DNA of 64,000 bases from Actinoplanes xinjiangensis (GCF_003148685.1 NZ_QGGR01000004.1:496001-560000); one strand, 5' to 3'; shown: positions 37,449 to 46,827, numbered from the stretch's first letter. Notes: a model not told the origin generated them from the letters alone. Numbers and translations: made by a program.

Positions 37449-37692
37449 CGGCTGGCTCCCACCGCTGTCTCAGGCGCGCTGAGACAGCGGTGAGGACCAG
37501 CCGAAGGTCTCCGGCTGGCTGTCACCGTTGTCTCAGGGTCTTCGAAGCAGCGGTGGGGACCAGCCGAAGCTCTCCGGCTGGCTGTCACCGCTGTCTCACG
37601 GCCTTTGAAGCAGCGGTGGGGACCAGCCGAAGGTCTCCGGCTGGCTGTCACCGTTGTCTCACGGCCTTTGAAGCAGCGGTGGGAGCCAGCCG
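37449..37692. repeat. Palindromic repeat array 1, four copies, 63-bp period
   Basis: 55-bp palindromic cores start at 37449, 37512, 37575 and 37638, separated by 8-bp linkers. Each core has outer arms CGGCTGG/CCAGCCG. In copy 1 the inner arms are CACCGCTGTCTCAG/CTGAGACAGCGGTG. Copies 2-4 keep an 8-bp inner stem, with T:G changes that preserve pairing in RNA. The array lies between the convergent mocR and VOC genes. The same family recurs at 58998. The rest of the 506-base gap shows no gene. Short open frames on both strands are by-products of the 63-bp period. Confidence 0.93.
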
Positions 37693-37845
37693 GGCGAGAT
37701 CGGCTGCCGCGGGTACAGCGCGGTTGAGTGACGGCTCACGGGTCCGGGCGGTCGAGGACTGGACATCGCGCCCTCAGCGCGGGAGGTGCTGGACCAGCCG
37801 GACGCTGTTGCGGATCAGGGCCGGGCGGGGATCTCGTCGCGCGGC

Positions 37846-38187
37846 CTAGAGGGGAGGGCCCTCGAAGAGGCCGATCAGGTGGCCGTCGATGTCGCGGACC
37901 GTGGCCAGGCGGGCGCCGTCACCGATCTCGTGGGGGGAACGCTCCTCGGTGGCGCCGGCCGCGATCAGGGCGGCGAGCGTCGCGTCCAGGTCGCCGGTGT
38001 GCCAGTGGACGACCGGGCCGGCCGCCACGTCGCCGTGCGGGTCGAGGCCCACCTCGGGGCCGTTCTCCGGGCGGAATCCGGCGTAGTAGGGCTGGTCCAC
38101 GTACGGCTCGACGCCGAGCAGCAGTGAATACAGGCCCTTGGCGGCCTCCAGGTCCTTGACCGGGACCGTGATCGTGCGAATGGCCAT
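37846..38187 (-). CDS. VOC-family (glyoxalase-like) protein
   Basis: A 113-residue vicinal-oxygen-chelate protein. It starts MAIRTITVPVKDLEAAKGLY and ends VRDIDGHLIGLFEGPPL, with GPVVHWHTGDLDATLAALIA between, the two half-modules of the fold. Metal-binding side chains and substrate are not certain. Members include glyoxalases, dioxygenases and resistance proteins. It lies downstream of the fadD terminator on the same strand and may be transcribed alone. Confidence 0.87.
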   Translation of the reverse strand: MAIRTITVPVKDLEAAKGLYSLLLGVEPYVDQPYYAGFRPENGPEVGLDPHGDVAAGPVVHWHTGDLDATLAALIAAGATEERSPHEIGDGARLATVRDIDGHLIGLFEGPPL

Positions 38188-38396
38188 GGCAGCCTCCCCG
38201 TTCCACGGTAGGCCCGGTTCCCGTCCGGCGCGGCGGATCTGCGGGGCCCCGTCGGAAGCGGTGCGGGGCCGGCCGGTGCGGGGCCGCTACGCCCGTGAGG
38301 CGCCTTGCGGCCGGGAGGGTACGCCCGTGCCGCGCTGTGGGTGGGGAGGTGTGGTGCGGTGGGGGAGGGCCCACGGCGTACCGGCTGCGGGGTGGG

Positions 38397-38430
38397 AAAA
38401 GGCCGGCGGACCGTGAGAGGTCCGCCGGCC
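38397..38430 (-). terminator. Intrinsic terminator of fadD
   Basis: GGCCGGCGGACC (38401-38412) and GGTCCGCCGGCC (38419-38430) form a perfect 12-bp stem with a 6-base loop. On the minus strand it is followed by TTTT (38400-38397). It starts 18 bases after the fadD stop. Confidence 0.82.
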
Positions 38431-38447
38431 TGACGTGTCGCGGTGGG

Positions 38448-40271
38448 TCAGATCTGGGCGAGGCTGCCCGCGTACATCGTGTCGATCTGGTCGGAGAAGT
38501 TGGTCTCGACGCTGCGGCGCTTGATCTTCATGGACGGGGTGACCTCGCCCGCCTCGATGCTGAGGTCGCGCGGGAGGATCGCGAACTTCTTGATCGTCTC
38601 CCAGCGGTTCAGCTTGGCGTTGAGCTCCTTGATGTAGCCCTCGACCAGGGCGTACGTCTCGGGTGCGGCGACGATCTCCGCGTAGCTCTTGCCGGCCAGC
38701 GGACCGGAGGCGGCCCACATGGTGATCGCGTCCTCGTCGAGCGCGATCAGCATCGTGACGAAGTTGCGGTTCTGGCCGATGACGACCGCCTGCGAGGTGT
38801 ATGGGCAGACCGCCTTGAACGCGCCCTCGATCGCCGACGGGGCGATGAACTTGCCGCCGGACGTCTTGACCAGGTCCTTCTTGCGGTCGGTGATCTTCAG
38901 ATACCCGTCGGCGTCGAGTTCGCCGATGTCGCCGGTGCGCAGGAAGCCGTCCTCGGTGAACGCCTCGGCGGTCGCCTCCGGCAGGTTGTGGTAGCCGCGC
39001 ATGATCGGGGCGCCACGCATCAGCACCTCGCCGTCGCTGTCGATGCGGACCTCGAGGTCGCCGAGCGGCTGGCCGACCGTGCCGATCCGGAGTTTGCCGT
39101 TGCGGTTGACGAAGTTCGCGGCGCAGGCCTCGGTCATGCCGTAGCCCTCGAGGATCGGCAGGTTCGCCGCGGCGAAGAACTCGGAGATGTCCCGGCTCAG
39201 TGCCGCCGAGCCGCTGACCAGCACCTTGATGTTGCCGCCGAGCTTGGCCTGGAGCTTGGAGAAGACCAGCTTCTCGGCGATCGAGTACTGGAACGCCAGA
39301 CCTGCCGGGACCGGCTTGCCGGCCTGCTGGAACGCGACCCGCTTCTTGCCGGTCGCCACCGCCCAGGTGAAGATCTTCGGCTTCAGGCCGGTGCCGGAGA
39401 GGCCGCTGGTGACGGTCTTGTTGTAGACCTTCTCGTAGATGCGCGGCGGGGCGCACATCAGGGTCGGCCGGATCACCGCGAGCAGGTCGATCAGCTTGTC
39501 CACCCGGCCGTCGACGTAGGTCGGCACGCCCACGTGCAGGATGCCGCAGAGCAGCGTCTTGCCGAACGCGTGCGACATCGGCAGCCACAGGTAGTGCAGG
39601 TCGGTCGGCGCGAACAGGCCGAGGGACTCCTGTGCGACGCCCTCCCACGTCCAGCCCTTGTGCAGCAGCTCGACGCCCTTCGGCCGGCCGGTGGTGCCGG
39701 AGGTGTAGATCAGGGTGGCGACGTTGTCCGGGCCGAGCTGGGCCACCACGTCGTCGATCATGCCGGGCTCGCGGGCCAGCGCCGCGGCGCCGAGCTGCTC
39801 CAGCTCGGCCAGGGTGATCTGCGGCGGCGTGGCGCCGGCGTCGGCGGGGCCGTCGATGACGACCACCTTCGTCACCGCGGTCACCGCGCCGGAGATCTTC
39901 AGCGCCTGCTTCGCGTTCTCCGCGATCAGGATCTTCGACCCGGAGTCGGACACGATGAACGCCGTGTCCTCCGGCTCGGTCGTCGGGTAGACCGTCGTGG
40001 CGGCCGCGCCGGCCACGTTGATGCCCAGGTCGACCAGGATCCACTCCAGCCGGGTGTTGGACAGGATCGCGACCCGGTCCTCCAGGCCGATGCCCAGTTC
40101 ACGCAGGCCGGCGCCGATCGCGCGGGTGCGGTCGCCGACCTGGCGCCAGGTCAGCCACGCCGGACCGCTGTCGTCCGCGTTGGGCCCGGACAGGGCCTTC
40201 GCGTCGGGAGTCTTGGCCACGCGCTGGAAGAGCATGTCCGGGATGGACCGGTAGGGAACCTCGAGAGCCAT
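38448..40271 (-). CDS. fadD: Long-chain fatty-acid CoA ligase (FadD15-like)
   Basis: A 607-residue AMP-forming acyl-CoA synthetase. The AMP motif TLIYTSGTTGRPKGVELLH, the LEGYGMTEACA block, RTGDIGELDADGYLKITDRK and the final IKRRSVE(T)N segment with its catalytic Lys region are all visible. It activates long-chain fatty acids for degradation or lipid synthesis. I prefer ATG 40271 because GAAGGCGG precedes it. The longer start at 40292 lacks a ribosome-binding site. It ends in a strong terminator. Confidence 0.93.
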   Translation of the reverse strand: MALEVPYRSIPDMLFQRVAKTPDAKALSGPNADDSGPAWLTWRQVGDRTRAIGAGLRELGIGLEDRVAILSNTRLEWILVDLGINVAGAAATTVYPTTEPEDTAFIVSDSGSKILIAENAKQALKISGAVTAVTKVVVIDGPADAGATPPQITLAELEQLGAAALAREPGMIDDVVAQLGPDNVATLIYTSGTTGRPKGVELLHKGWTWEGVAQESLGLFAPTDLHYLWLPMSHAFGKTLLCGILHVGVPTYVDGRVDKLIDLLAVIRPTLMCAPPRIYEKVYNKTVTSGLSGTGLKPKIFTWAVATGKKRVAFQQAGKPVPAGLAFQYSIAEKLVFSKLQAKLGGNIKVLVSGSAALSRDISEFFAAANLPILEGYGMTEACAANFVNRNGKLRIGTVGQPLGDLEVRIDSDGEVLMRGAPIMRGYHNLPEATAEAFTEDGFLRTGDIGELDADGYLKITDRKKDLVKTSGGKFIAPSAIEGAFKAVCPYTSQAVVIGQNRNFVTMLIALDEDAITMWAASGPLAGKSYAEIVAAPETYALVEGYIKELNAKLNRWETIKKFAILPRDLSIEAGEVTPSMKIKRRSVETNFSDQIDTMYAGSLAQI

Positions 40272-40319
40272 TCGAGCGCCGCCTTCAACCATGAACGGGG
40301 GGTGTACGTTACGTCAGTG

Positions 40320-40333
40320 TTACCGCAGAGTAA
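40320..40333. promoter_or_regulatory. TTAC-N6-GTAA motif upstream of fadD
   Basis: TTACCGCAGAGTAA lies 48 bases upstream of the preferred fadD start, with another TTAC at 40309-40312. The inverted TTAC/GTAA ends are of the kind bound by TetR-type fatty-acid regulators. It is between the divergent fadD and PfkB genes. Only the outer four bases are symmetrical, so this is weak. Confidence 0.35.
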
Positions 40334-40405
40334 TGCGCGGGCGGCAGCACGGCTAGAGTCGGGATCAAGCCCTATCCTAGTCAGCGTGGCACTACGTTGT
40401 CCGGC

Positions 40406-41278
40406 ATGACTTTTCTGGTGGTCGGCGGTACCGGTGTCGACACGATCGTGCCGGTGGCGGGCCTGCCCGTGCTCGGCGCCGACTCGGCCCGCCCGCAGGG
40501 CCCGATCGAGGACCATGTCTCGCACACCGGCACCTGTGTGGCGCTGGCGTTGCATGCGCTCGGTGAGCGGGTCTCGGTGATCGACACGGTCGGTGACGAC
40601 GAACTCGGCGGCCGGGTGAAGGCGGCGTTCGCCCGATGGGGGATCGGCCTGCGGGCCGCGCCCGCCCCGGCCGGCACCCGCCGTGCGGTCAACCTGATGA
40701 GCCCGGACGGCCGGCGTCTCTCCCTGTACGACGGACGCGACGTGCCCGGATACCGGCTGCCCGAGGAGTACTACCGGCCGCTGCCTCCCGGTGTCCGGCA
40801 CGTCCACGTGACGATCATGGACTGGGCCCGGCACCTCATCCCCGCGCTGCGGGCGGCCGGCGTGACGATCTCCACCGACCTGCACGACTGGGACGGCGAC
40901 AACCCGCACCACCTCGACTTCGCCCTCGGCGCCGACCTGGTCTTCGTCAGCGGGGTCCAGCTCGCCGACGGCACCGCTTCCCGGATTCTCGCCGACGGGG
41001 TGGCGTCCAGGGTCGTCGTCACCAACGGCGGCGAGGGCGCCGACCTGCACACCAGGGACGGCGTCACGCACCGGGACGCGGCGGATCCGGGCGCGCCGGT
41101 CGTCGACACCAACGGGGCCGGGGACGCGTTCGCGGCCGCGTTCCTCAGCGCCTGGCTGAGCGGGGCCGACGACGACGCCTGCCTCGACCGGGCCGTGATC
41201 GCCGGGGCGTTCGCGTGCACCGCGCCCGTCGGCGCCGCGGCGTTCATCGACCGGGCGACACTGGCTGCCCGGATCTGA
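40406..41278 (+). CDS. PfkB-family carbohydrate kinase
   Basis: A 290-residue ribokinase-like kinase. It starts with a GGTGVDTIV segment. The C-terminal signature DTNGAGDAFAAAFLSAWL contains catalytic D240, and VVTNGGEGADLHTRDG binds ATP. The sugar or nucleoside substrate cannot be told. ATG 40406 is favoured over a TTG at 40397. The 3' end overlaps the convergent permease gene by 35 bases. Confidence 0.88.
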   Translation: MTFLVVGGTGVDTIVPVAGLPVLGADSARPQGPIEDHVSHTGTCVALALHALGERVSVIDTVGDDELGGRVKAAFARWGIGLRAAPAPAGTRRAVNLMSPDGRRLSLYDGRDVPGYRLPEEYYRPLPPGVRHVHVTIMDWARHLIPALRAAGVTISTDLHDWDGDNPHHLDFALGADLVFVSGVQLADGTASRILADGVASRVVVTNGGEGADLHTRDGVTHRDAADPGAPVVDTNGAGDAFAAAFLSAWLSGADDDACLDRAVIAGAFACTAPVGAAAFIDRATLAARI

Positions 41279-42479
41279 CCCGGATCCACTGGTAGACGAG
41301 CGATCCACCGGCGATCACCAGGCTGAGCAGAGCGGTGGGGCCGTTCAGCCAGAGCAGCCCCACCACCGCCGCGAAGGCGACTCCGGCGGTGAGCCGCGAC
41401 CACCCCGGCGGCAGCAGGCGCAGTGCGGCCGCCGTGCCGATCACGTAGACCAGCGTGAAACAGCCGGTCACCAGCAGCGCGGCGGTGTGCAGGTCGAGCG
41501 GCATCAGCGCGGCCGCGATACCGCCGAGGAAGATGAACGTCAGCGAGCGGTGCCGGCCGCCGAACACCCGGGCCGGCAGCGCGCCCTCGTCCGCCAGCGC
41601 CACCCCGAGCCGGCTCGACCCGGCGAAGTAGGCGTTCACCGCGCCCAGCGTCAGGACCACCGCGATCACCGCGGTCAGGGTCCGCACCGGGCCGCCCAGC
41701 CCGATCGCGAGCAGATCGGCGAGCGGGGCCCGGCTGCCGGCCAGCGCCGGGCCCAGCGCGAGCACGCTCACCGTCGCCACGGCCAGGTAGAGGACACCCA
41801 CGACGGCGACCGCGATCAGGGTGGCCCGGGGCACGTCGCGGCGCGGGTTGCGGTACTCCCCGGACAGCGACGACAGCGCCTCCCATCCGGCGAAACCCCA
41901 GACCAGCAGGGCGGCCGCGGCGCCGATCCCGGACCAGCCGTGCGGGGCGAACGGAGTCAGATGCTCCCGGCGCAGGTGCGGCAGGGCGGCCAGGACGGTC
42001 ACCACCAGCATCGTGACCAGGGAGATCGAGAGCACCACCTGGACGCGGCCGGAGATGCGAAGACCGAACCAGTTCATGACGTACGCCGTACCGACGATCA
42101 CCAGGAACGTGGCGAGCTCGGTGACCCGGCCGCCGCCGAGCACGTCGGACACGTACCCACCGGTGAACGCCACCGCGACCGGCGCGCCGAGCGGGACCGC
42201 GAAGTAGAACGTCCAGCCGACCGCCGCCGCGACCCGCGGGCCGAACGCCATACCCGCGTAGGTGGCGACCCCGCCGGCGTCCGGATAGCGGGCGCCCAGG
42301 GCGGCGAACGTCCAGGCCAGCGGGGCGGACAGGACGATCAGGGCCAGCCAGGCGACCAGTGAGGCGGGGCCGGCCGCCTCGGCGGCCAGGGCGGGCAGGG
42401 AGATCAGCCCGGTGCCCAGGACGGCGCCGACGGAGAGCGCGGCGCCCTGTGTGACGGACAGATCGGTGCGAGCGGTCAT
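41244..42479 (-). CDS. APC-family amino-acid permease
   Basis: A 411-residue transporter with about 12 membrane segments. The N-terminus has the APC signature VGAVLGTGLISLPALAAEAAGPASLVAW, which contains the substrate-binding G(T)G motif of helix 1. GFAGWEALSSLSGEYRNPRRDVPRA is the typical helix 6-loop segment. It resembles YjeH-type exporters in length and sequence. Substrate is unknown. Confidence 0.88.
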   Translation of the reverse strand: MTARTDLSVTQGAALSVGAVLGTGLISLPALAAEAAGPASLVAWLALIVLSAPLAWTFAALGARYPDAGGVATYAGMAFGPRVAAAVGWTFYFAVPLGAPVAVAFTGGYVSDVLGGGRVTELATFLVIVGTAYVMNWFGLRISGRVQVVLSISLVTMLVVTVLAALPHLRREHLTPFAPHGWSGIGAAAALLVWGFAGWEALSSLSGEYRNPRRDVPRATLIAVAVVGVLYLAVATVSVLALGPALAGSRAPLADLLAIGLGGPVRTLTAVIAVVLTLGAVNAYFAGSSRLGVALADEGALPARVFGGRHRSLTFIFLGGIAAALMPLDLHTAALLVTGCFTLVYVIGTAAALRLLPPGWSRLTAGVAFAAVVGLLWLNGPTALLSLVIAGGSLVYQWIRVRSGQPVSPGR

Positions 42480-42520
42480 GGCGGCAACCTAGGGGCCGCC
42501 CGGCCGGCGCCTCCAGCCGA

Positions 42521-43147
42521 TTACACGCCGAGCCGGGCCGTCCGGAGCCGTTCGGCGACCGCCGGATCGCCGTCGATCGAGGCCCGGGAGGCGCGCTGCC
42601 GGCCGAAGAAGAAGACTGCGATCTCGCCCACATCCCCGGTGATCCGCACCTGCGGCCCGCTGCCGGCCCGGATCGGCGGGAAGCGGGTGGCGGTGATCTC
42701 GGCACCGATCCCGAGGCGGCGCAGCGAGCCCCGGATGATCAGTTTCAGGTTGCGGTGGAGAGTGGTCTCCAGTCCCCGGTCCAGCGCCCGCGGTTCCCAC
42801 CCGGCGGTGCCACGGCGCACGTCCTCGTGGTGGATGAACATCTCCATGGTGTTCGCCAGCGGGTCGACGAGGGGATTGCTGACCGGGCTCCACACCGGCG
42901 GCGTACGCAGCTGGCTGATCAGCTCCGCATACGGCAGGGCGGCCCGCTCCCGGCGCACCCGTTCCCCACGGCCGGCCAGCGGCTTGATCAGCAGCCCGAG
43001 CGCGGAGTCGGGCCGGCGCTCCCGGACCACGATGTGCGCCGCCAGGTCCCGCGTGGTCCACCCCTCGCAGAGCGTCGGAGCGTCCGGTCCCGTGTCGGTC
43101 AACAGGTCGGCGAGCTGCTCCCGCTCACTGCGGGCGTAGTTGGTCAT
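42521..43147 (-). CDS. TIGR03085-type DinB-like metal-binding protein
   Basis: A 208-residue protein of the mycothiol-dependent maleylpyruvate isomerase/DinB-like fold, as in TIGR03085. It starts with YARSEREQLADLLTDTGPDAPTLCEGWTTRDLAAHIVVRE. The histidine in DLAAHIV and the MFIHHEDVRRG segment supply likely metal ligands. Such proteins may use mycothiol. Reaction and substrate are unknown. It is divergent from the ABC exporter genes, 53 bases apart. Confidence 0.85.
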   Translation of the reverse strand: MTNYARSEREQLADLLTDTGPDAPTLCEGWTTRDLAAHIVVRERRPDSALGLLIKPLAGRGERVRRERAALPYAELISQLRTPPVWSPVSNPLVDPLANTMEMFIHHEDVRRGTAGWEPRALDRGLETTLHRNLKLIIRGSLRRLGIGAEITATRFPPIRAGSGPQVRITGDVGEIAVFFFGRQRASRASIDGDPAVAERLRTARLGV

Positions 43148-43200
43148 GGATCGATCGTAGGCCCCGGTGTAATCGTGGCCACAATGTAAACGGGTGCGCA

Positions 43201-45027
43201 GTGGGCAAGGATGGACCGGTAAGGTCGGATGTGCCGACTAATGCTTACCAGTCAGGTAGGAATGTGACCAGCGGGACCGGCAATGACGTGCTGGTGCGGG
43301 GACTGCGGGTGCTCGGCCGGGCGATCCGGACGGAGCCACGGCTCTTCACGATCAGTGCGATCGGCAGTAGTTTCTTCGGTTTTCTGATCATCGCGAACTC
43401 GTACGTCGTCGGTGCCGTGATCGGCCGGGTCGTGGTGCCGGCCTTCTCCGAGCGCCGCGTCAGCTCCGGTGGCCTCGCGCTGACCTGCGCCGTCCTGCTG
43501 GGGATCAGCGGGCTGCGGGTGGCGAGCATCTGGGCGCGCCGGCTGGGCGCCGGGTTCATGCAGTTCCGGCTCCAGGCGCGGTACCGGCGCGCGGTGACCC
43601 GCCGTTACCTGGCGCTCCCACCGGAGTGGCACCAGCGGCACGCCACCGGCACCCTGCTCTCCAACGCCAGTTCGGATGTGGAGGCCGCGTTCGCTCCGAT
43701 CGCGCCGCTGCCGTTCGCGGTCGGCACGATCGTGATGATCGCCGGGGCGCTGGTCGCGCTCTTCCTCACCGACTGGGTGCTCGCCCTGGTCGGGGTGGCG
43801 CTGTTCCCGGCCCTGTTCGCGCTGAACTTCTTCTACTCGCGGCGGATGGCGCCGCGGCAGATCCACGCGCAGCGGATGCGGGCCAAGGTCGCCGCGGTGG
43901 CACACGAGAGCTTCGACGGCGCGCTGGTGGTCAAGACGATGGGCCGGGAGGCCGACGAGTCCCGCCGGTTCGGGGTGTTCGTCACCGAGCTGCGTGACGC
44001 GCTGGTCGCGGTGGGCCGGCTGCGCGGCGTCTTCGACCCGCTGATGGAGAGCCTGCCCAGCGTCGGCACCCTGGCGGTGCTGCTGATCGGCACCTGGCGG
44101 CTGCAGTCCGGCGCGATCACCGTGACCGAGCTGATCAGCGTCGCGTTCCTGTTCACCGTGCTGGCGTTCCCGGTACGGGCGATCGGCTGGGTGGTCGGCG
44201 AGCTGCCCCGCAGTGTCGCCGGCTGGGAGCGGGTGCAGGCGGTGCTGGCGGCCGAGGGTGACCTCTCGTACGGTACCGGCGACCTGCCCGGCACGGGGCC
44301 CGCCGAGCTGCGGTTCGACCGGGTCGACTACCGGTACGCCGACGGCCCGCCGGTGCTCTCCGACGTGACCTTCACCGTCCCGGCCGGGACCACGGTGGCC
44401 CTGGTCGGCGCGACCGGCTCCGGCAAGTCGACGATCGCCGCGCTCGCCATGCGCCTGGTCGACCCGGAATCCGGCAGTGTGTCGCTGGACGACGTGAAAC
44501 TGCCCGACCTGTCGGCGCCCGCACTGGCCGCCGCGACCGGACTGGTCCCGCAGATCCCGTTCGTCTTCGACGACACGGTCCGCGGCAACGTCGCGCTGGA
44601 CCGGCCCGAGATCGACGACGACGCGGTACGCGCGGCGCTGCGCCTGGCCCAGGCCGAGGGCTTCGTCAGCGCGCTGCCGGACGGCCTGGACACCGAGGTC
44701 GGTGAGCGGGGTACGTCGCTCTCCGGCGGGCAGCGGCAGCGGCTCACCCTGGCCCGGGCGCTCGCCGGGCGCCCACGGCTGCTCGTGCTGGACGACGCCA
44801 CCAGCGCGGTCGACCCCCGGGTGGAGGCGGCGATCCTCGGCGCGCTGCGTGAGTCGGGTACGTCCCTGCTGGTGGTGGCCTACCGGCGGGCCAGTATCGC
44901 GCTCGCCGACCTGGTCGTCTACCTGCACCAGGGGCGGGTGGTGGCGACCGGCACGCACACCGAGTTGATGGATTCCCAGCCGGGTTACCGGGATCTGGTC
45001 ACCGCGTACGAGAAGGCTGATCAATGA
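43201..45027 (+). CDS. ABC exporter half-transporter 1, degenerate ATP site
   Basis: A 608-residue fusion of a six-helix membrane domain (about 40-340) and an ATPase domain. Walker A GATGSGKST is at 403-411, and the signature LSGGQ at 507-511 is canonical. Walker B is VLDDA, with D532 where the catalytic Glu is expected, and the switch His is replaced by Tyr (VAYRRAS). It is thus the degenerate-site subunit of a heterodimeric exporter and overlaps its partner by four bases. The start is uncertain: GTG 43264 with upstream AGGTAGG is an alternative. Substrate is unknown; multidrug or lipid export is usual. Confidence 0.91.
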   Translation: MGKDGPVRSDVPTNAYQSGRNVTSGTGNDVLVRGLRVLGRAIRTEPRLFTISAIGSSFFGFLIIANSYVVGAVIGRVVVPAFSERRVSSGGLALTCAVLLGISGLRVASIWARRLGAGFMQFRLQARYRRAVTRRYLALPPEWHQRHATGTLLSNASSDVEAAFAPIAPLPFAVGTIVMIAGALVALFLTDWVLALVGVALFPALFALNFFYSRRMAPRQIHAQRMRAKVAAVAHESFDGALVVKTMGREADESRRFGVFVTELRDALVAVGRLRGVFDPLMESLPSVGTLAVLLIGTWRLQSGAITVTELISVAFLFTVLAFPVRAIGWVVGELPRSVAGWERVQAVLAAEGDLSYGTGDLPGTGPAELRFDRVDYRYADGPPVLSDVTFTVPAGTTVALVGATGSGKSTIAALAMRLVDPESGSVSLDDVKLPDLSAPALAAATGLVPQIPFVFDDTVRGNVALDRPEIDDDAVRAALRLAQAEGFVSALPDGLDTEVGERGTSLSGGQRQRLTLARALAGRPRLLVLDDATSAVDPRVEAAILGALRESGTSLLVVAYRRASIALADLVVYLHQGRVVATGTHTELMDSQPGYRDLVTAYEKADQ

Positions 45028-46784
45028 GCGAGGCGGGAACCTTCGACACCGTCCGGCGCGGCCTGTCGCTGTCGCCGGAGCTGCGGTCCGGGCTGGCCGG
45101 CACGGTCGGTCTGGCGGTCCTGCAGATGTCCGGCCGGGTGGCCGTGCCGATCGCCGTGCAGCAGGGCATCGACCACGGCATCAACGGGCCGTCCGGTCCG
45201 GATCCGGCCGTCGTGGCCGTGGTGGTGGCGCTGACCCTGGCCGCCCTGGCGATCTCGACCCTCTGCGGATACCTGATGACCCGGCGGCTGTTCACGGTCA
45301 GCGAGACCGCGCTCGGCGGCCTGCGGTCGCGGACCTTCCGGCACATCCACGACCTGTCGATGCTGCACCAGCAGTCCGAACGGCGTGGGTCGATGGTGTC
45401 CCGGGTGACCGGCGACGTGGACCAGATCTCCCAGTTCCTCCAGACCGGCGGCGTGCAGTTGCTGCTCGCCGGCGGTCAGCTGATCGTCTCCACGGTGGTG
45501 ATGTTCGCCTACTCGTGGCAGCTCACCGTGGTGGTGCTGCTCTCCTTCGGGCCGGCGATCGGGGTGATCCGGTTCTTCCAGAAGCGGCTGGCGGGCGCCT
45601 ACCGTACGGTCCGCGAGCGCACCGGCGTGATGCTCGGCGCGGTCGCCGAGTCGGTGGTCGGCGCCACGGTGATCCGTGCGTTCGGGGTGTCCGGCCGGAC
45701 CGCCCGCCGTCTGGACACGGCCGTCGACGACCTGCGCACCGCCCAGCAGCGCGCCATGCGCACGAGCGTGCTGAGTTTCTCCAGCGGTGAGATCAGTGCC
45801 GGTCTGGCGCTGTCCGGTGTGGTGGTGGCCGGTGTCCTGCTCGGTGTGGACGGCGATCTCACGGTGGGCCGGCTGACCGCGTTCCTGTTCCTGGTGACGC
45901 TCTTCATCCAGCCGGTGCAGATCGCCACCGAGCAGCTCAACGAGGCGCAGAACGCGGTCGCCGGCTGGCGGCGCATCCTGGACGTGCTGGACGTCGACCC
46001 GGATGTGGCCGACCCCGACGACGAGGGGGTGGAGCTGCCCGCCGGGCCCCTGTCGGTGCGCTTCGACGACGTGTCGTTCCGCTATCCGGGCGGGCCGATG
46101 GTGCTCTCCGACGTGGACCTGACCCTCGACGCGCGCCGGAAGTACGCGGTGGTCGGGGAGACCGGCAGCGGCAAGACCACGTTCGCGAAGCTGCTCACCC
46201 GGCTGATGGACCCGGCCGAGGGCACCGTCCTGTTGTCCGGGACGCCGCTGACCGGGGTGCGATTCTCGTCGCTGCGGTCGCGAGTGGTGATGGTGCCGCA
46301 GGACGGGTTCCTCTTCGACGCGACGGTCGCCGAGAACATCCGCTTCGCCGAGCCGTCGCTCACCGACGACCAGCTGCGGACGGCTTTCACCGAGCTGGGG
46401 CTCGGCGACTGGCTCGCCGGCCTGCCGGCCGGGCTGGAAACCGCGGTGGGCGAGCGGGGCGAGTCGCTCAGCGTGGGCGAGCGGCAGCTGGTGGCGCTGG
46501 TACGGGCGTACGTCGCCGACCCGGACCTGCTGGTGCTCGACGAGGCGACCAGCGCCGTCGACCCGGCCACCGAGGTGCGGTTGCAGTACGCGCTCGACCT
46601 GGTGACCCGGGGCCGGACCACGGTGGCCATCGCGCACCGGCTGTCCACGGCGGAGTCCGCGGACGAGGTGATCGTGGTGGATGCGGGCCGCGTCGTACAA
46701 CGCGGCCCGCACGCCCGCCTCGTCGCCGAGCCGGATTCGATCTACGCCAAGCTCTACGCCAGCTGGTTGGAGCAGACACGCTGA
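45024..46784 (+). CDS. ABC exporter half-transporter 2, catalytic site
   Basis: A 586-residue membrane/ATPase fusion that pairs with the preceding gene product. Walker A GETGSGKTT is at 378-386. Walker B VLDEA has catalytic E507, and the switch His is H538 (IAHRLST). Its signature is LSVGE (482-486) rather than LSGGQ. Together with subunit 1 this gives one full and one defective composite ATP site, as in TM287/288-type exporters. It ends 44 bases before a strong hairpin. Confidence 0.92.
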   Translation: MSEAGTFDTVRRGLSLSPELRSGLAGTVGLAVLQMSGRVAVPIAVQQGIDHGINGPSGPDPAVVAVVVALTLAALAISTLCGYLMTRRLFTVSETALGGLRSRTFRHIHDLSMLHQQSERRGSMVSRVTGDVDQISQFLQTGGVQLLLAGGQLIVSTVVMFAYSWQLTVVVLLSFGPAIGVIRFFQKRLAGAYRTVRERTGVMLGAVAESVVGATVIRAFGVSGRTARRLDTAVDDLRTAQQRAMRTSVLSFSSGEISAGLALSGVVVAGVLLGVDGDLTVGRLTAFLFLVTLFIQPVQIATEQLNEAQNAVAGWRRILDVLDVDPDVADPDDEGVELPAGPLSVRFDDVSFRYPGGPMVLSDVDLTLDARRKYAVVGETGSGKTTFAKLLTRLMDPAEGTVLLSGTPLTGVRFSSLRSRVVMVPQDGFLFDATVAENIRFAEPSLTDDQLRTAFTELGLGDWLAGLPAGLETAVGERGESLSVGERQLVALVRAYVADPDLLVLDEATSAVDPATEVRLQYALDLVTRGRTTVAIAHRLSTAESADEVIVVDAGRVVQRGPHARLVAEPDSIYAKLYASWLEQTR

Positions 46785-46827
46785 CCAGCTTCTGACCGGC
46801 CGGGGCCGGTGAGATGAGCGCGTCGCC

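Noticed and set aside
36395..37651. 418-residue minus-strand protein opposite the MocR gene
   Set aside because: It is an antisense shadow joined to the repeat array; the plus-strand gene has clear GntR and PLP-binding motifs.
37449..37692. CRISPR array
   Set aside because: The units are palindromes spaced by similar 8-bp linkers, not direct repeats with unique 25-40 bp spacers, and no cas genes are nearby.
37490..37849. Protein-coding gene with 21-residue repeats (both strands) across the palindrome array
   Set aside because: Both strands give almost the same peptide because the unit is palindromic and the 63-bp period is a multiple of three. No ribosome-binding site and no conserved protein features are seen. 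The frame at 58871-59137 is the same artefact.
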